NCBI GenBank assembly: GCA_045564455.1
Contig: JBJLHG010000002.1
Location: forward strand, 1 to 64,000
Source of the DNA: CASICS01 sp045564455
GTDB lineage: Bacteria; Pseudomonadota; Gammaproteobacteria; Magnimaribacterales; AG-339-G14
DNA length: 64,000 bases
Direction: 5' to 3'
Of the stretch, positions 1 through 8,981 are shown in pieces. Each line of letters begins with the position of its first letter. Within the stretch, counting starts at the first letter, position 1. The position numbers were made by a program, and so were the translations under genes. The notes beneath the pieces are model-generated. The model did not search any database. It was not told the origin of the DNA and was given only the letters and a program-made list of their open reading frames with translations.

Positions 1-66
1 GAGGTCGGAATCGAACCGGCGTGGACGGATTTGCAGTCCGCTGCATGACCACTCTGCCACTCAGCC
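1..66 (-). tRNA. tRNA-Cys (GCA), 3' end cut by window edge
   Basis: Read on the minus strand, the segment starts with acceptor strand GGCTGAG, then T8, a D-arm, an anticodon stem GCGGA/TCCGT around loop CTGCAAA (anticodon GCA, Cys) and a T-loop TTCGATT. The last bases in the window (CTC) begin the 3' acceptor strand, so about 8 bases plus any CCA lie outside. The T-stem has one apparent C-A mismatch. A tRNA downstream of uvrC-pgsA matches the enterobacterial and Pseudomonas arrangement, where Gly/Cys/Leu tRNAs follow pgsA. Confidence 0.93.
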
Positions 67-113
67 AAAAATTTGAACTTATTGTATCTTTTTATTTTGA
101 GCTTTTCTCGCTT

Positions 114-647
114 TTAATTTTTATCTTCATTCCACGAAGCATAGTAATTTTGTAAGGAGATTAAGGACAACAAAGCCGATAAAAATAGAACAAAAGCGGC
201 AACTACCATATATGTGCTATTAAAAACTGGCGCAATTAAAATTAACGCAATGGCCATCATTTGAATGGTTGTTTTCAATTTTCCTAAAAAATTAGGCTTT
301 ATCAATTCTAAACTCTTTGCTTTCGATAAAAAATGCACTCTTAAAGAACTGACAATTAATTCTCTTAAAATAATTAGGTAAGAACTTATAAAGATTAATA
401 AATTATCAAAAGTAAAAATAAACCAAATCAGCATGCTTGCAACTAAAATTTTATCTGCTATCAAATCCAATAGAGAACCAAAATCCGTTTCTTGATTATA
501 CTTTCTTGCAATAAACCCATCGAAAAAATCAGTTATGGCAGCTACAAGAAATAAGCCGGCTGCAGCGTAATAAAATTGAAAATAAAAGAGCGTAATGATT
601 GGCACTACAGATAATATTCTAAAGAAAGATAATAGATTTGGAATCAT
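114..647 (-). CDS. pgsA: CDP-diacylglycerol--glycerol-3-phosphate 3-phosphatidyltransferase
   Basis: An inner-membrane enzyme that transfers the phosphatidyl group from CDP-diacylglycerol to glycerol 3-phosphate, the committed step to phosphatidylglycerol and cardiolipin. The 177-residue protein carries the full CDP-alcohol phosphatidyltransferase signature: D40, D43-G44, A47-R48, G57, D61 and D65, the aspartates that bind metal and CDP. Several hydrophobic segments flank it, as expected for this polytopic family, and the length is normal. The ATG start gives the typical N-terminus (MIPNLLSFFR). It lies 12 bases after uvrC and is followed by tRNA-Cys, the same order as in E. coli and Pseudomonas. 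PgpA, the enzyme for the next step, is encoded at about 34 kb. Confidence 0.95.
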   Translation of the reverse strand: MIPNLLSFFRILSVVPIITLFYFQFYYAAAGLFLVAAITDFFDGFIARKYNQETDFGSLLDLIADKILVASMLIWFIFTFDNLLIFISSYLIILRELIVSSLRVHFLSKAKSLELIKPNFLGKLKTTIQMMAIALILIAPVFNSTYMVVAAFVLFLSALLSLISLQNYYASWNEDKN

Positions 648-659
648 CGTATTTAGTGT

Positions 660-2453
660 TTAATGAAAATGTTCATGAATTATAGATGCCTTCTTTAAAC
701 CAATGCCATCTACTTTCAATAAATCTGCGATATCGGCGTCTTTTAATCTTTTGACCCCGCCAAAATGCCTAATCAAATTCTTTTTTTGCGCTTCTCCTAT
801 AAATTTAATATTGTCTAAATCAGAATTTATAAATGATTTTGATCTTCTAGCTCGATGCTTATAAAGAGCGAATCTGTGAGATTCATTTCTCATGAACTGG
901 ATTAACTTTTCTATTTCTTTTTCACTATTTAAGTCGACGCTTGTTTTAATATTATCAATGTGAAGTCGGTCGTACTTTTCATTTCTGTCCGGGCCCTTTG
1001 AAACTGAAATTAGCTTAATCTTATCTAAATTTTTACTTTTTAAGACTTCTCTAACCGAATTTAATTGCCCTTTTCCGCCATCGATTAGAATAATTTCAGG
1101 CAAAGGCAATGATCTTTTTTCTAAGCTGTTTATTCTTCTGTTGATGGCTTCAGACAAAGCTAGATAATCATCATTTTTATCATTGGTAATGTTCATGCTT
1201 CGGTATTCTTTTTTATCTGGTCCTTTATTGGTAAAACTGACACAGGATGCTGTGACATTTTTTCCGGAAATATGACTGATATCAAAAGCCTCTATTTTTT
1301 CTATTTTTTGTAAAGCCAATTTCTGGCATAAATTTTCAAATGCTTGTTGCACCCAAATAAAATGGTCTTTTCTTTTCAATCTGTCTTGTGATTGTGACTC
1401 AGCTATTTCTAATAGAAATTTATTCTTTTTATCCAATTTTAACTGATTCAAATTAACGTCTAATTTCTGCAAATTATGGATGACTTCGTTTGCAATAGGC
1501 TTAAAGGCAAGCAAATTTATATTTTTTTCGTCGCCATTTAAATAATTTGATTCGATAAAATCAACTAGTAGCGATTCTTTTTTGTATTCGTTTTTAGTAT
1601 CTGGAAAAAAATTTTTGGTAGCGGTAACCCACCCTTCTCGAACTTGAACGAGACTAATGCAAGTGTCGTAGCTATTTGAAGTTATCCCGATGACATCGAC
1701 GTTCTCATAAAGCGTGAAAATTGTTTGATTTTTTTGGGTATCTCTAATGGCATTTATTTTATCCCTATAGATTAGTGCCCTTTCATAGTCTTTTTTAGAA
1801 GAATACCCATCCATTTTTTTATACAGATCCTTTAAAATAGTTTCATTTTTACCATTGAAAAAATCAGTCGCTTGCCTGACATCTTCTTGATAATCATTTT
1901 TTGAAATCATGCCAGTGCAAGGAGCTGAACATCTGCCTATTTGGTACTCGATGCAAGGTCGAGTTCTATTTTTAAACACCATGTCTTTGCAGCTTCTTAA
2001 TTTGAATATCTTCTGAGCTATTTCGATATTTTTTCTCATGGCGCCAACATTTGCATATGGTCCAAATGAAGTTCCTTCTTTTTGCTTCCTTCTTGAAATA
2101 TATATATTTGGAAATTCTTTATCGGTAGCTATATGAATAATTGGATATGATTTGTCATCTCTGAACTGAACATTAAAAGGTGGTTTCTTTTTTCTAATTA
2201 AGCTTTGTTCAAGAATTAGAGCGTCTGATTCGCTCTTGGTTATAATCAACTCTACAAAGTTAATCCTGTTTCTAAGATTAGAGGCCTTTTTATTTGTTCC
2301 TTTGTTTAGATAAGAAGACAGTCTATTTTTTAAATTTTTTGCTTTGCCCACATAAAGCAGATTTTCTTCAGAATCAAAAAATTGATAAATTCCTGGTTCT
2401 ATTGGTAATTCTAATTTCTTAGAAAAAATTTCTTTTTTATTAATGAATTTCAA
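660..2453 (-). CDS. uvrC: UvrABC system protein C (excinuclease subunit)
   Basis: UvrC makes the 3' and 5' incisions in nucleotide excision repair. Visible parts in order: a GIY-YIG nuclease domain at the N-terminus (PGIYQFF then LLYVGKAKNLKNRLSSYL), a central UVR motif that contacts UvrB (DYERALIYRDKI), an RNase-H-like second nuclease (FDISH...ASCVSF, LIDGGKGQL) and a C-terminal helix-hairpin-helix pair (LIRHFGG, VDGIGLKKA). Start choice: the frame stays open upstream to ATG 2501 and TTG 2534, but that part only reads the conserved ggt 3' end in another frame. TTG at 2453 has GGA seven bases upstream, gives 597 residues (E. coli UvrC is 610) and leaves a 14-base overlap with ggt. I prefer it; ATG 2501 is the alternative. 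Identity is secure, start is not. Confidence 0.92.
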   Translation of the reverse strand: MKFINKKEIFSKKLELPIEPGIYQFFDSEENLLYVGKAKNLKNRLSSYLNKGTNKKASNLRNRINFVELIITKSESDALILEQSLIRKKKPPFNVQFRDDKSYPIIHIATDKEFPNIYISRRKQKEGTSFGPYANVGAMRKNIEIAQKIFKLRSCKDMVFKNRTRPCIEYQIGRCSAPCTGMISKNDYQEDVRQATDFFNGKNETILKDLYKKMDGYSSKKDYERALIYRDKINAIRDTQKNQTIFTLYENVDVIGITSNSYDTCISLVQVREGWVTATKNFFPDTKNEYKKESLLVDFIESNYLNGDEKNINLLAFKPIANEVIHNLQKLDVNLNQLKLDKKNKFLLEIAESQSQDRLKRKDHFIWVQQAFENLCQKLALQKIEKIEAFDISHISGKNVTASCVSFTNKGPDKKEYRSMNITNDKNDDYLALSEAINRRINSLEKRSLPLPEIILIDGGKGQLNSVREVLKSKNLDKIKLISVSKGPDRNEKYDRLHIDNIKTSVDLNSEKEIEKLIQFMRNESHRFALYKHRARRSKSFINSDLDNIKFIGEAQKKNLIRHFGGVKRLKDADIADLLKVDGIGLKKASIIHEHFH

Positions 2454-4080
2454 TTGATTTTCCGTCGGGTCTTCTGGAATCTGAAAATCCCGTATAACCA
2501 TTACCCCTGTATAGAACAGAGTGTATTTCTCCAATTTTACTTTTCCTTAAAGTCATATTTTTTTCTAACTTTTCTATCACATTATCATCAAGACTTTCAT
2601 GAAATAAAATATCAGGTACCCATTGATAATGAATTCTACTTTTACTAGATGACTCTTCTAAAGACATTTTAAAATCTATTACATTTAGAATTTCTTGCAA
2701 AACTGAATTTATTATTGTGGATCCTCCGGGCGATCCAGTAATTAAAAACGGTATATTATTATTTTTAACAATCACTGGAGACATAGAAGATAAAGGTCTT
2801 TTTAAAGGTTGTATTTTATTTGCTTCAGCTCCGATTAAACCAAACAAGTTTGGATGTCCAGGCTTGATAGAGAAATCATCCATTTCATTGTTCATTAATA
2901 TGCCAGTGCCTTCTACTACCATCCCTGAGCCATAAGCTCCATTTAAAGTATAGGTGTTGCTTACCGCATTTCCCCATTGATCGATAATGGAAAAGTGAGT
3001 GGTTTCATCGCTTTCTTCTAAATACGTGCCTGGTTTAATAGTTAATGCTTTTCCCTCTCTAATATTTTTTGCCAGAAGAGATGCGTAATCTTTCGATGTT
3101 AATTTATCTTGAGGAACTTTAAAGAAATCAGAATCGCCTAAAAAAACTGATCTGTCAGCATATGCATGAGCCATAGCTTGTTTTAGTAAATCAACATACT
3201 CAAAGGAATTGTGGTTGTAATTAGCAATCTCAAAATTTTCTAAAATATTTAATATTTGAATAATAGCTATGCCTCCAGAACTAGGCGGTGGCATAGAACA
3301 AACTTCATAAGATCTATAAGAGCCACATATCGATTTTCTAACTTTTACCTCGTATTTTAAAAAATCTTCTGAAATAAAAATTCCTCCATTTTCATTAAAA
3401 TCTTTAACAATTTCTTTTGCTATGTTGCCGTTATAAAATGCTTTTCTTCCTTCTTCTGCAATAAGTTTTAAGCTTTTGGCTAGATCTTTCTGAACAAGCA
3501 AATCGTTTTCTTTCCAGCCTCCCGATTTAACAAAAATCTTTCTTGCTGCCGTATTTCTAAATTTGTGTTTATTTTTATTTAAATATCCAGACTGAAATTT
3601 AGACAATTTGAAGCCATTTTCTGCTAATTTAATCGCCGGGTTCATGAGCTCTTTCAACGGCATGGACGCTTCATTTTTGTGTAAAAAAATTAGACCGGCA
3701 ACGGTTCCAGGAATTCCAGATGCTAAATATGATTTTAAACTCAAACCATCAATTACCTTGCCCTCTTTATTCAGGTACATATTTTCAGTTGATAAAATTG
3801 GAGCTTTTTCTCTGTAATCTAAGGCAAAAGTTTCATTTTTTTTTGAATAAACTGTGAACCCACCTCCGCCAATATTTCCGGCTGATGGATTTACAACTGC
3901 TAAAGCAAAGCCAACTGCAATGGCACTATCAAAAGCATTTCCTCCTTTCTTTAAAATATCAGCGCCTACTTCTGAAGCAAGGTAGTGCCTAGATGCAACA
4001 ACGCCATTTGATGTTTCGCTGAAGGCGTATGCGGAAATTAAAATAAAAAAAATTAAGAAATTTTTTTTTAAAAGAATCAT
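2440..4080 (-). CDS. ggt: Gamma-glutamyltransferase (glutathione hydrolase) precursor
   Basis: A periplasmic enzyme that cleaves gamma-glutamyl bonds such as glutathione and transfers or hydrolyses the glutamyl group. It is made as one chain that cuts itself into two subunits. The 546-residue product starts with a signal peptide (lysines at 5-6, hydrophobic core to about 18, cleavage near AFSE). The nucleophile that starts the small subunit is T360 in the DETTHFS motif; NTYTLNGAYGSG, RPLSSMSP (428-435) and the oxyanion-loop motif GSPGGSTI (449-456) follow as in the family. The C-terminus has the usual GYTGFSDSRR. It sits between pyrF (2-base gap) and uvrC, so it is probably cotranscribed from the lapA promoter. 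Neither gene partner suggests a special role beyond peptide or glutathione salvage. Confidence 0.94.
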   Translation of the reverse strand: MILLKKNFLIFFILISAYAFSETSNGVVASRHYLASEVGADILKKGGNAFDSAIAVGFALAVVNPSAGNIGGGGFTVYSKKNETFALDYREKAPILSTENMYLNKEGKVIDGLSLKSYLASGIPGTVAGLIFLHKNEASMPLKELMNPAIKLAENGFKLSKFQSGYLNKNKHKFRNTAARKIFVKSGGWKENDLLVQKDLAKSLKLIAEEGRKAFYNGNIAKEIVKDFNENGGIFISEDFLKYEVKVRKSICGSYRSYEVCSMPPPSSGGIAIIQILNILENFEIANYNHNSFEYVDLLKQAMAHAYADRSVFLGDSDFFKVPQDKLTSKDYASLLAKNIREGKALTIKPGTYLEESDETTHFSIIDQWGNAVSNTYTLNGAYGSGMVVEGTGILMNNEMDDFSIKPGHPNLFGLIGAEANKIQPLKRPLSSMSPVIVKNNNIPFLITGSPGGSTIINSVLQEILNVIDFKMSLEESSSKSRIHYQWVPDILFHESLDDNVIEKLEKNMTLRKSKIGEIHSVLYRGNGYTGFSDSRRPDGKSIEIH

Positions 4081-4082
4081 TA

Positions 4083-4784
4083 TTAGTTTATTAATGATTC
4101 AAGTTTTTTGATTACTTCGGAAGGATTGTTTGCTTTTGTAAGTTCTCTCCCAATCACTACATAATCCGAACCAAACTTTATTGCATCATATATAGAGCCT
4201 GATCTTTTTTGATCTGCATTTTCCTGTGACATTCTGACTCCTGGAGTAACTGTAATAAAATCACTACCAAATCTAGATTTAATTGCACTGACATCGCTGA
4301 TTGAACAAACCACTCCATCAATCCCGCAATCTTTGCCTAAAGAAGATAAATCAATGACCAAATCTTCAACACTTTTATGAAAACCAATTTCTGATAAATT
4401 TGATTTATCCAAACTAGTTAAAACACTTACACCTATTAGAATTATTTCATTCTTTGAGTTTTTAATAATTTCTACAGATTCAGAAATCATTTCTTTTCCG
4501 CCCATTAGATGGATATTAGTCATCCAAACACCCAAATCATTAATATTTTTTAGAGCTTTTGAGACGGTATTTGGAATATCATGCAACTTTAAATCTAAGA
4601 ATACTTCAAACCCTAAGTTAGCAAGAATTTCTATCGTTTTCGGCCCTTCAGAAGTAAAAAGTTGTTTTCCTACTTTTAACCTAAATAAATCTTTATCAAG
4701 TAGAGATATAATTTCAGAAACTTCATCTAAACTATCGACATCTAAAGCAATTAAAGCCTGCTTAGGCGCTAATTTAACTGTCAT
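4083..4784 (-). CDS. pyrF: Orotidine 5'-phosphate decarboxylase
   Basis: Catalyses the last step of UMP synthesis in the cytoplasm, OMP to UMP plus CO2. The catalytic array D64-x-K66-x-x-D69 (in FLDLKLHDIPNTV) is intact, with LDVDSLDEV near the N-terminus and the phosphate-binding VTPGVR segment and a downstream DQKR as in E. coli PyrF. At 233 residues the length is standard. It overlaps lapA by 11 bases; the lapA/pyrF association is conserved in gammaproteobacteria, but the usual intervening lapB is missing here. Confidence 0.96.
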   Translation of the reverse strand: MTVKLAPKQALIALDVDSLDEVSEIISLLDKDLFRLKVGKQLFTSEGPKTIEILANLGFEVFLDLKLHDIPNTVSKALKNINDLGVWMTNIHLMGGKEMISESVEIIKNSKNEIILIGVSVLTSLDKSNLSEIGFHKSVEDLVIDLSSLGKDCGIDGVVCSISDVSAIKSRFGSDFITVTPGVRMSQENADQKRSGSIYDAIKFGSDYVVIGRELTKANNPSEVIKKLESLIN

Positions 4785-5010
4785 TTTTCTTTTTTTTATT
4801 TTTATCTTTTTTTCGAAATATCACTGGGATTTGAAGAATGAAACTCAACAGCATTCCGGCCAATAAAGTTAATATGAAGGCAATACCCGAAGTAATTCCA
4901 TTGAATTCATAAAAATACAAATCTAGGCTTATAAAAGAAGAGTTTAAATTTATAAATAAAGCAAAATATCCAAAAATTAAAATAAAAAAAATAATAGATA
5001 CGTATTTCAC
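4774..5010 (-). CDS. lapA: LapA-family (DUF1049) small membrane protein
   Basis: A 78-residue protein with two transmembrane helices (about 4-22 and 39-64) and a strongly basic C-terminal tail (RKKDKNKKKK), the layout of LapA. In E. coli LapA works with LapB to control LPS assembly through FtsH and LpxC. Position between ihfB and pyrF matches gammaproteobacterial synteny. The start is GTG with no visible ribosome-binding site; an extended -10 box ends seven bases upstream, so the mRNA may be leaderless. Assignment rests on size, topology and neighbours. Confidence 0.8.
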   Translation of the reverse strand: MKYVSIIFFILIFGYFALFINLNSSFISLDLYFYEFNGITSGIAFILTLLAGMLLSFILQIPVIFRKKDKNKKKKNDS

Positions 5011-5016
5011 AAAGAA

Positions 5017-5025
5017 ATTATATCA
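5017..5025 (-). promoter_or_regulatory. Extended -10 promoter for lapA-pyrF-ggt-uvrC-pgsA
   Basis: The minus strand reads TGATATAAT, a perfect TGn-TATAAT extended -10 element. No good -35 is seen, which extended -10 promoters do not need. The predicted transcription start falls on or next to the GTG of lapA. Confidence 0.5.
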
Positions 5026-5048
5026 GTTGTATCAATTTTTAAAATTTA

Positions 5049-5324
5049 TTAGTTAATTTTTGCTTTTAAGGATTTTGCAGCTCTGAAATAAGGGATATTT
5101 CTCTCGCTTAATTCAATAGAATCACCTGATTGAGGATTTCGCGCTCTAATCGCTTTCCTTTTTCTAACAGATAAAGAACCAAAACCTCTAATTTCTATTC
5201 GTTCATCATTTTTTAAAGAATCTTGAAAAGATTTCAATATATGATCAAGAGAAATTGTAATGTCAGTTTGAGAAAGGTTGCTTAACTTTGATTTAAGATT
5301 GTTTAGAAGATCAGACTTCTTCAT
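5049..5324 (-). CDS. ihfB: Integration host factor subunit beta
   Basis: One half of the IHF heterodimer that bends DNA at specific sites. The 91-residue product MKKSDLLNNL...AKIN has the HU/IHF signature ERIEIRGFGSLSVRKRKAIRARNPQSGD, with the RNP proline arm that intercalates into DNA. The frame is open ten codons further up (ATG 5354), but that extension only re-reads the rpsA 3' end; the start at 5324 aligns with E. coli IhfB (MTKSELIERL) and overlaps rpsA by 14 bases. rpsA-ihfB order is conserved in gammaproteobacteria. The alpha subunit gene is not in the window. Confidence 0.93.
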   Translation of the reverse strand: MKKSDLLNNLKSKLSNLSQTDITISLDHILKSFQDSLKNDERIEIRGFGSLSVRKRKAIRARNPQSGDSIELSERNIPYFRAAKSLKAKIN

Positions 5325-6999
5325 CTTTAACTTCAGAACTTTCTTTAAGCTCATCTTTAATTAAATCACCAATAGAAGTTTTACTAGAAGCCTCTATTTC
5401 TTTATTTCTCTCAACATTTTCCTTAAGAAGATCTTTTTCTTCAGACTTTTCTAAAGCTCTTATAGAAAGATTGACAACTCTTTCTTTCTTATCGATTGAA
5501 GTTATTAATGCCTCTATCGAAGAGCCAACTTCTAGATTTTGATCTTTAATTTCTTTCGCTCTAATGACTGCTGGAATGTCAGATCCTAAGGTCAAAGATA
5601 TAAACTCATCTCCTAATTCCTTTACTTCTGCAGAAACTTTTGACCCTTTGGGATTTGCGCTAGCAAATGATTCAAAAAAATCTTCGGTGAGTTGTTTAAT
5701 ACCCAGAGATATTCTCTCTTTGTGTGCATCCATTGCAAGAATAACCGTTTCGATCTCTTGGCCTTTCTTATAGTTTTGAGCTGCCTCCACTTCATTTTCT
5801 GTCCATGAGAGATCAGATAAGTGGATCAAACCATCTATATTGCCATCCAAACTAACAAACATTCCAAAATCAGTTAAAGAGCTAACTTCGCCTTTTACTT
5901 TATCGCCTAAACTGTGATTGTCTGAAAATACCAACCAAGGATTTTCTATACATTGCTTCATGCCAAGGGAAATTCTTCTTTTCTCAACATCAATTTCTAA
6001 GACCATTACTTCAACTTCATCACCAACGGAAACTACTTTTGAAGGGTGAATATTTTTATTGGTCCAATCTATCTCTGATACATGCACTAGACCTTCGGTA
6101 TTAGAATCTAATTCAGCAAAAAAACCGTAATCTGTAAGACTTGAAACTTTTGCTTTGTTTATGGAATTTATTGGATAAGTATCTTTAATGTTTTCCCATG
6201 GATCTTCTGAAAGCTGTTTTAAACCTAATGATATTCTAGATTTCTCCTTATCAAATTTTGTTACTTTGAGCTCTAGTTCTTCTCCAACTTTAAGAACCTC
6301 AGAAGGGTGATTTATTCTTTTCCAAGTAATATCAGTTATGTGAAGCAGTCCATCTATTCCGCCTAAATCAACAAAGGCTCCATAGTCTGTGAGATTTTTG
6401 ATAATTCCAGATATCTGAGAGCCTTCTTGAATAGTAGCAAAAATCTTTTCTCTTTCTTCTGAATTTATATCTTCTTGAACAGCTTTTCTTGATAAGACCA
6501 CATTGCTTTTATCCTTATCTAACTTGATGACTTTGAATTCTTGAAAAGATTTCTCTAAATGATCAAAGCTTTCAAGGGGCCTTGTATCAACCAAAGAACC
6601 AGGCAAGAATGCTCTTACGCCACCAACTTCTACTGTCATTCCGCCTCTAACCTTTCCGGTGATGTAACCCTTAATAATAGTTCCAGCAGTCAAAGACTCT
6701 TCTAATTTTCCCCAACTTTCATCATGCATTGCTCTTAATCTTGATACTCTAGTGGAGCCGTGACCATCTTCAATTGCTTCCAAAGTAACCTTGACTTCAT
6801 CACCTATTTCTAATTTTTTATCTGCTTCATCTGCAAGAAACTCATTTCTTGCAACTATAGGTTCAGATTTTAATCCAACATGAACAACAACCCAGTCATC
6901 GGTTAAATCCACGATAACTCCAGATATTAAAGATCCTACTTTAAAATTTAAGGTTTCTAGACTTTCGTCTAGCATTTTTGAAAAAGCTGTTTGTTCCAT
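5311..6999 (-). CDS. rpsA: 30S ribosomal protein S1
   Basis: The mRNA-binding protein of the small subunit, needed to load leadered or weak-Shine-Dalgarno messages. The 562 residues (E. coli 557) hold six S1 RNA-binding domains, roughly 20-86, 105-170, 190-260, 278-346, 364-432 and 450-518. Domains 3 to 5 are the most regular (for example LTDYGAFVDLGGIDGLLHI, then ISLGLKQL). The C-terminal tail is acidic. The gene abuts cmk (stop of cmk directly before the rpsA ATG) and overlaps ihfB. Confidence 0.97.
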   Translation of the reverse strand: MEQTAFSKMLDESLETLNFKVGSLISGVIVDLTDDWVVVHVGLKSEPIVARNEFLADEADKKLEIGDEVKVTLEAIEDGHGSTRVSRLRAMHDESWGKLEESLTAGTIIKGYITGKVRGGMTVEVGGVRAFLPGSLVDTRPLESFDHLEKSFQEFKVIKLDKDKSNVVLSRKAVQEDINSEEREKIFATIQEGSQISGIIKNLTDYGAFVDLGGIDGLLHITDITWKRINHPSEVLKVGEELELKVTKFDKEKSRISLGLKQLSEDPWENIKDTYPINSINKAKVSSLTDYGFFAELDSNTEGLVHVSEIDWTNKNIHPSKVVSVGDEVEVMVLEIDVEKRRISLGMKQCIENPWLVFSDNHSLGDKVKGEVSSLTDFGMFVSLDGNIDGLIHLSDLSWTENEVEAAQNYKKGQEIETVILAMDAHKERISLGIKQLTEDFFESFASANPKGSKVSAEVKELGDEFISLTLGSDIPAVIRAKEIKDQNLEVGSSIEALITSIDKKERVVNLSIRALEKSEEKDLLKENVERNKEIEASSKTSIGDLIKDELKESSEVKDEEV

Positions 7000-7668
7000 T
7001 TATTCTCTTATAATTTTTAATACTTTTTGCTTAAGATCATTGATTCCTATTTCGGATGAATCTATGACTAAAGCATCTTCTGCTGGCACTAAGGGAGATA
7101 ACTTTCTGGTAGAGTCTTTTCTATCTCTCTCTTTGATACTTTCAAGAAGGATGGGCATATTAACGCTCAAACCACTTTCTTTCAACTGATTCTCGCGTCT
7201 TCTTGCTCTTTCTTCTGCAGATGCGGTTAGAAATATTTTCCATTTTGCCTCTGGAAATACTACTGTTCCCATATCTCTTCCATCAGCAATAAGACCTTCT
7301 CCTTGTGCTAGAAAACTTCTTTGAATTGAAAATAGAAAATCCCTTACTTCAGGAATGGTTGCAAACTGAGATGCCGTCTTAGCTACCTCTTCATTCCTTA
7401 TGTATGGAGAAATATCTTCATCATCTAAAATTAGTGAAATGCTAGAGCTATTGCTTTTATAAGAAAAAGATATTTGTTTTGATTCAATCTCTTTTCTAAT
7501 TTTTAAAAAACTATTTGTTTTTTTTTGAATAGAGACATGTCCGATCATTCTATATAAAGACCCGCTGTCCAAAACAACCCAGTTAAGCTCATCCGCAAGA
7601 TTTTTAGCTAAAGTTCCCTTTCCAACTCCACTAGGACCATCTATGGTTATTATTTTTGAATTTTCCAT
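7000..7668 (-). CDS. cmk: Cytidylate kinase
   Basis: Phosphorylates CMP and dCMP with ATP. The P-loop GPSGVGKGT lies at residues 11-19, followed by the LDSGSLYRMI nucleotide-binding segment, the DGRDMGTVVFPEA motif typical of bacterial CMP kinases and a lid-region stretch RARRRENQL. Length (222) is standard. It is head-to-tail with aroA (stop directly before the cmk ATG) and rpsA, as in the Pseudomonas supraoperon. Confidence 0.97.
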   Translation of the reverse strand: MENSKIITIDGPSGVGKGTLAKNLADELNWVVLDSGSLYRMIGHVSIQKKTNSFLKIRKEIESKQISFSYKSNSSSISLILDDEDISPYIRNEEVAKTASQFATIPEVRDFLFSIQRSFLAQGEGLIADGRDMGTVVFPEAKWKIFLTASAEERARRRENQLKESGLSVNMPILLESIKERDRKDSTRKLSPLVPAEDALVIDSSEIGINDLKQKVLKIIRE

Positions 7669-8979
7669 TTAAATACGATCTATATCCATTCCAATTGAAT
7701 TGCTAATTTGAATGAAATTAGGAAACGATGTAGATACATTGTTAACATTTTCAATAATATTATCTCCATCTATCATTGAGCAAGCCACTGCTGAAGCCAT
7801 AGCTATCCTATGATCTCCAAAAGAATTAATTTTGACAGATTTATTGAAATTAGAATTCCCTTTGATGTCAATCCCATCCTCAAATAAATCATAATTCACA
7901 CCGAGCGCACTCAAAGATTTAGACATAGCTTCTAATCTGTCGGATTCTTTTGTTCTTAATTCTTCAGCTCCTCTAATTTTGGTCGGTCCACTAGCAAAAG
8001 CAGCTGCAATAAACAAGACTGGAAGCTCATCAATTAAATTTGGAATCAACTTTTCATCCAGATCAATTCCACTTAATCTTGAACTTTTTACCAGAATATC
8101 AGCGGAAGGCTCGTAATCATCTCTAGAGTTTTTAATCTCGATATTAGCTCCCATTTCCATTAATACGCTTAGCAAAGCAGTTCTTGTTGGATTTAGTCCT
8201 ACGTTTTTTAGAGTTAATTCTGAGTCAGGATTTATAGTAGCGGCTAAAATAAAGAAAGCTGCAGACGAAAAATCTCCAGGAATATTTAAAGTAGTTGCAT
8301 TTAATTTTGTAGCGGGCCGAATTTTTATAATTTTTTTATTACCAGAACTTTCTTCTGAGATTTGAATTCCAAATTTTTTAAACATTCTTTCTGAGTGATC
8401 TCTAGTCTGTTCATTTTCTATAATTTCTGATTCCTCATTTGCATAAAGAGCCGCGAACATCAAACATGATTTAACTTGTGCACTTGCTACCGGCAATACA
8501 TATTTAATCCCATTAATTTCATTTGATGAATCTATAAATAAAGGTGGCATACCATTTTTATTGCATGAAATATTTACACCCATTTGAGACAGAGGATTTA
8601 CAATTCTAAGCATGGGTCTAGAGGATAACGACTTATCCCCGGTTAATTTAGAAGAAAAATGTTGTCCAGCAAGCAGGCCTGAAAGCAGTCTCATTGAAGT
8701 TCCGGAATTACCTAAATACAGGTCTTCTTTTGACTGGTTGAGGCCATGAAGACCCACTCCTTTAACAATTATTGAATTTTCTTGCTTTTTTAGGTTTACG
8801 CCCATTTTTACAAATGCCTCTATCGTAGCTAAACAATCTTCTCCTTCCAAAAAACCAATAATTTCAGATTCCCCTTCAGCAAGAGAAGCACACATAATGG
8901 ATCTATGAGAAATAGACTTATCTCCAGGAATAACTAATTCACCATTGAGTCCTTCTTTCTTTTTTACTTTAAAATTCAT
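7669..8979 (-). CDS. aroA: 3-phosphoshikimate 1-carboxyvinyltransferase (EPSP synthase)
   Basis: Joins PEP to shikimate 3-phosphate in the chorismate pathway. Residues 19-27 (GDKSISHRS) bind PEP and S3P; 90-97 hold GNSGTSMR; D317 (DELP) and R342-x-x-E-x-D-R (RTKESDR) are the catalytic and PEP-binding motifs. Length is 436. RPMLR at 121-125 and the GDKSISHRS form resemble class II (CP4-like) synthases rather than the E. coli class I pattern, but the glycine equivalent to E. coli G96 is kept (G93), where CP4 has alanine. It lies between tyrA (2-base gap) and cmk. Confidence 0.96.
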   Translation of the reverse strand: MNFKVKKKEGLNGELVIPGDKSISHRSIMCASLAEGESEIIGFLEGEDCLATIEAFVKMGVNLKKQENSIIVKGVGLHGLNQSKEDLYLGNSGTSMRLLSGLLAGQHFSSKLTGDKSLSSRPMLRIVNPLSQMGVNISCNKNGMPPLFIDSSNEINGIKYVLPVASAQVKSCLMFAALYANEESEIIENEQTRDHSERMFKKFGIQISEESSGNKKIIKIRPATKLNATTLNIPGDFSSAAFFILAATINPDSELTLKNVGLNPTRTALLSVLMEMGANIEIKNSRDDYEPSADILVKSSRLSGIDLDEKLIPNLIDELPVLFIAAAFASGPTKIRGAEELRTKESDRLEAMSKSLSALGVNYDLFEDGIDIKGNSNFNKSVKINSFGDHRIAMASAVACSMIDGDNIIENVNNVSTSFPNFIQISNSIGMDIDRI

Positions 8980-8981
8980 TT

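Noticed and set aside
2454..2534. Extended UvrC N-terminus from ATG 2501 or TTG 2534
   Set aside because: The sequence is dictated by the conserved ggt 3' end in another frame and would make UvrC longer than its family at the N-terminus; kept as an alternative only.
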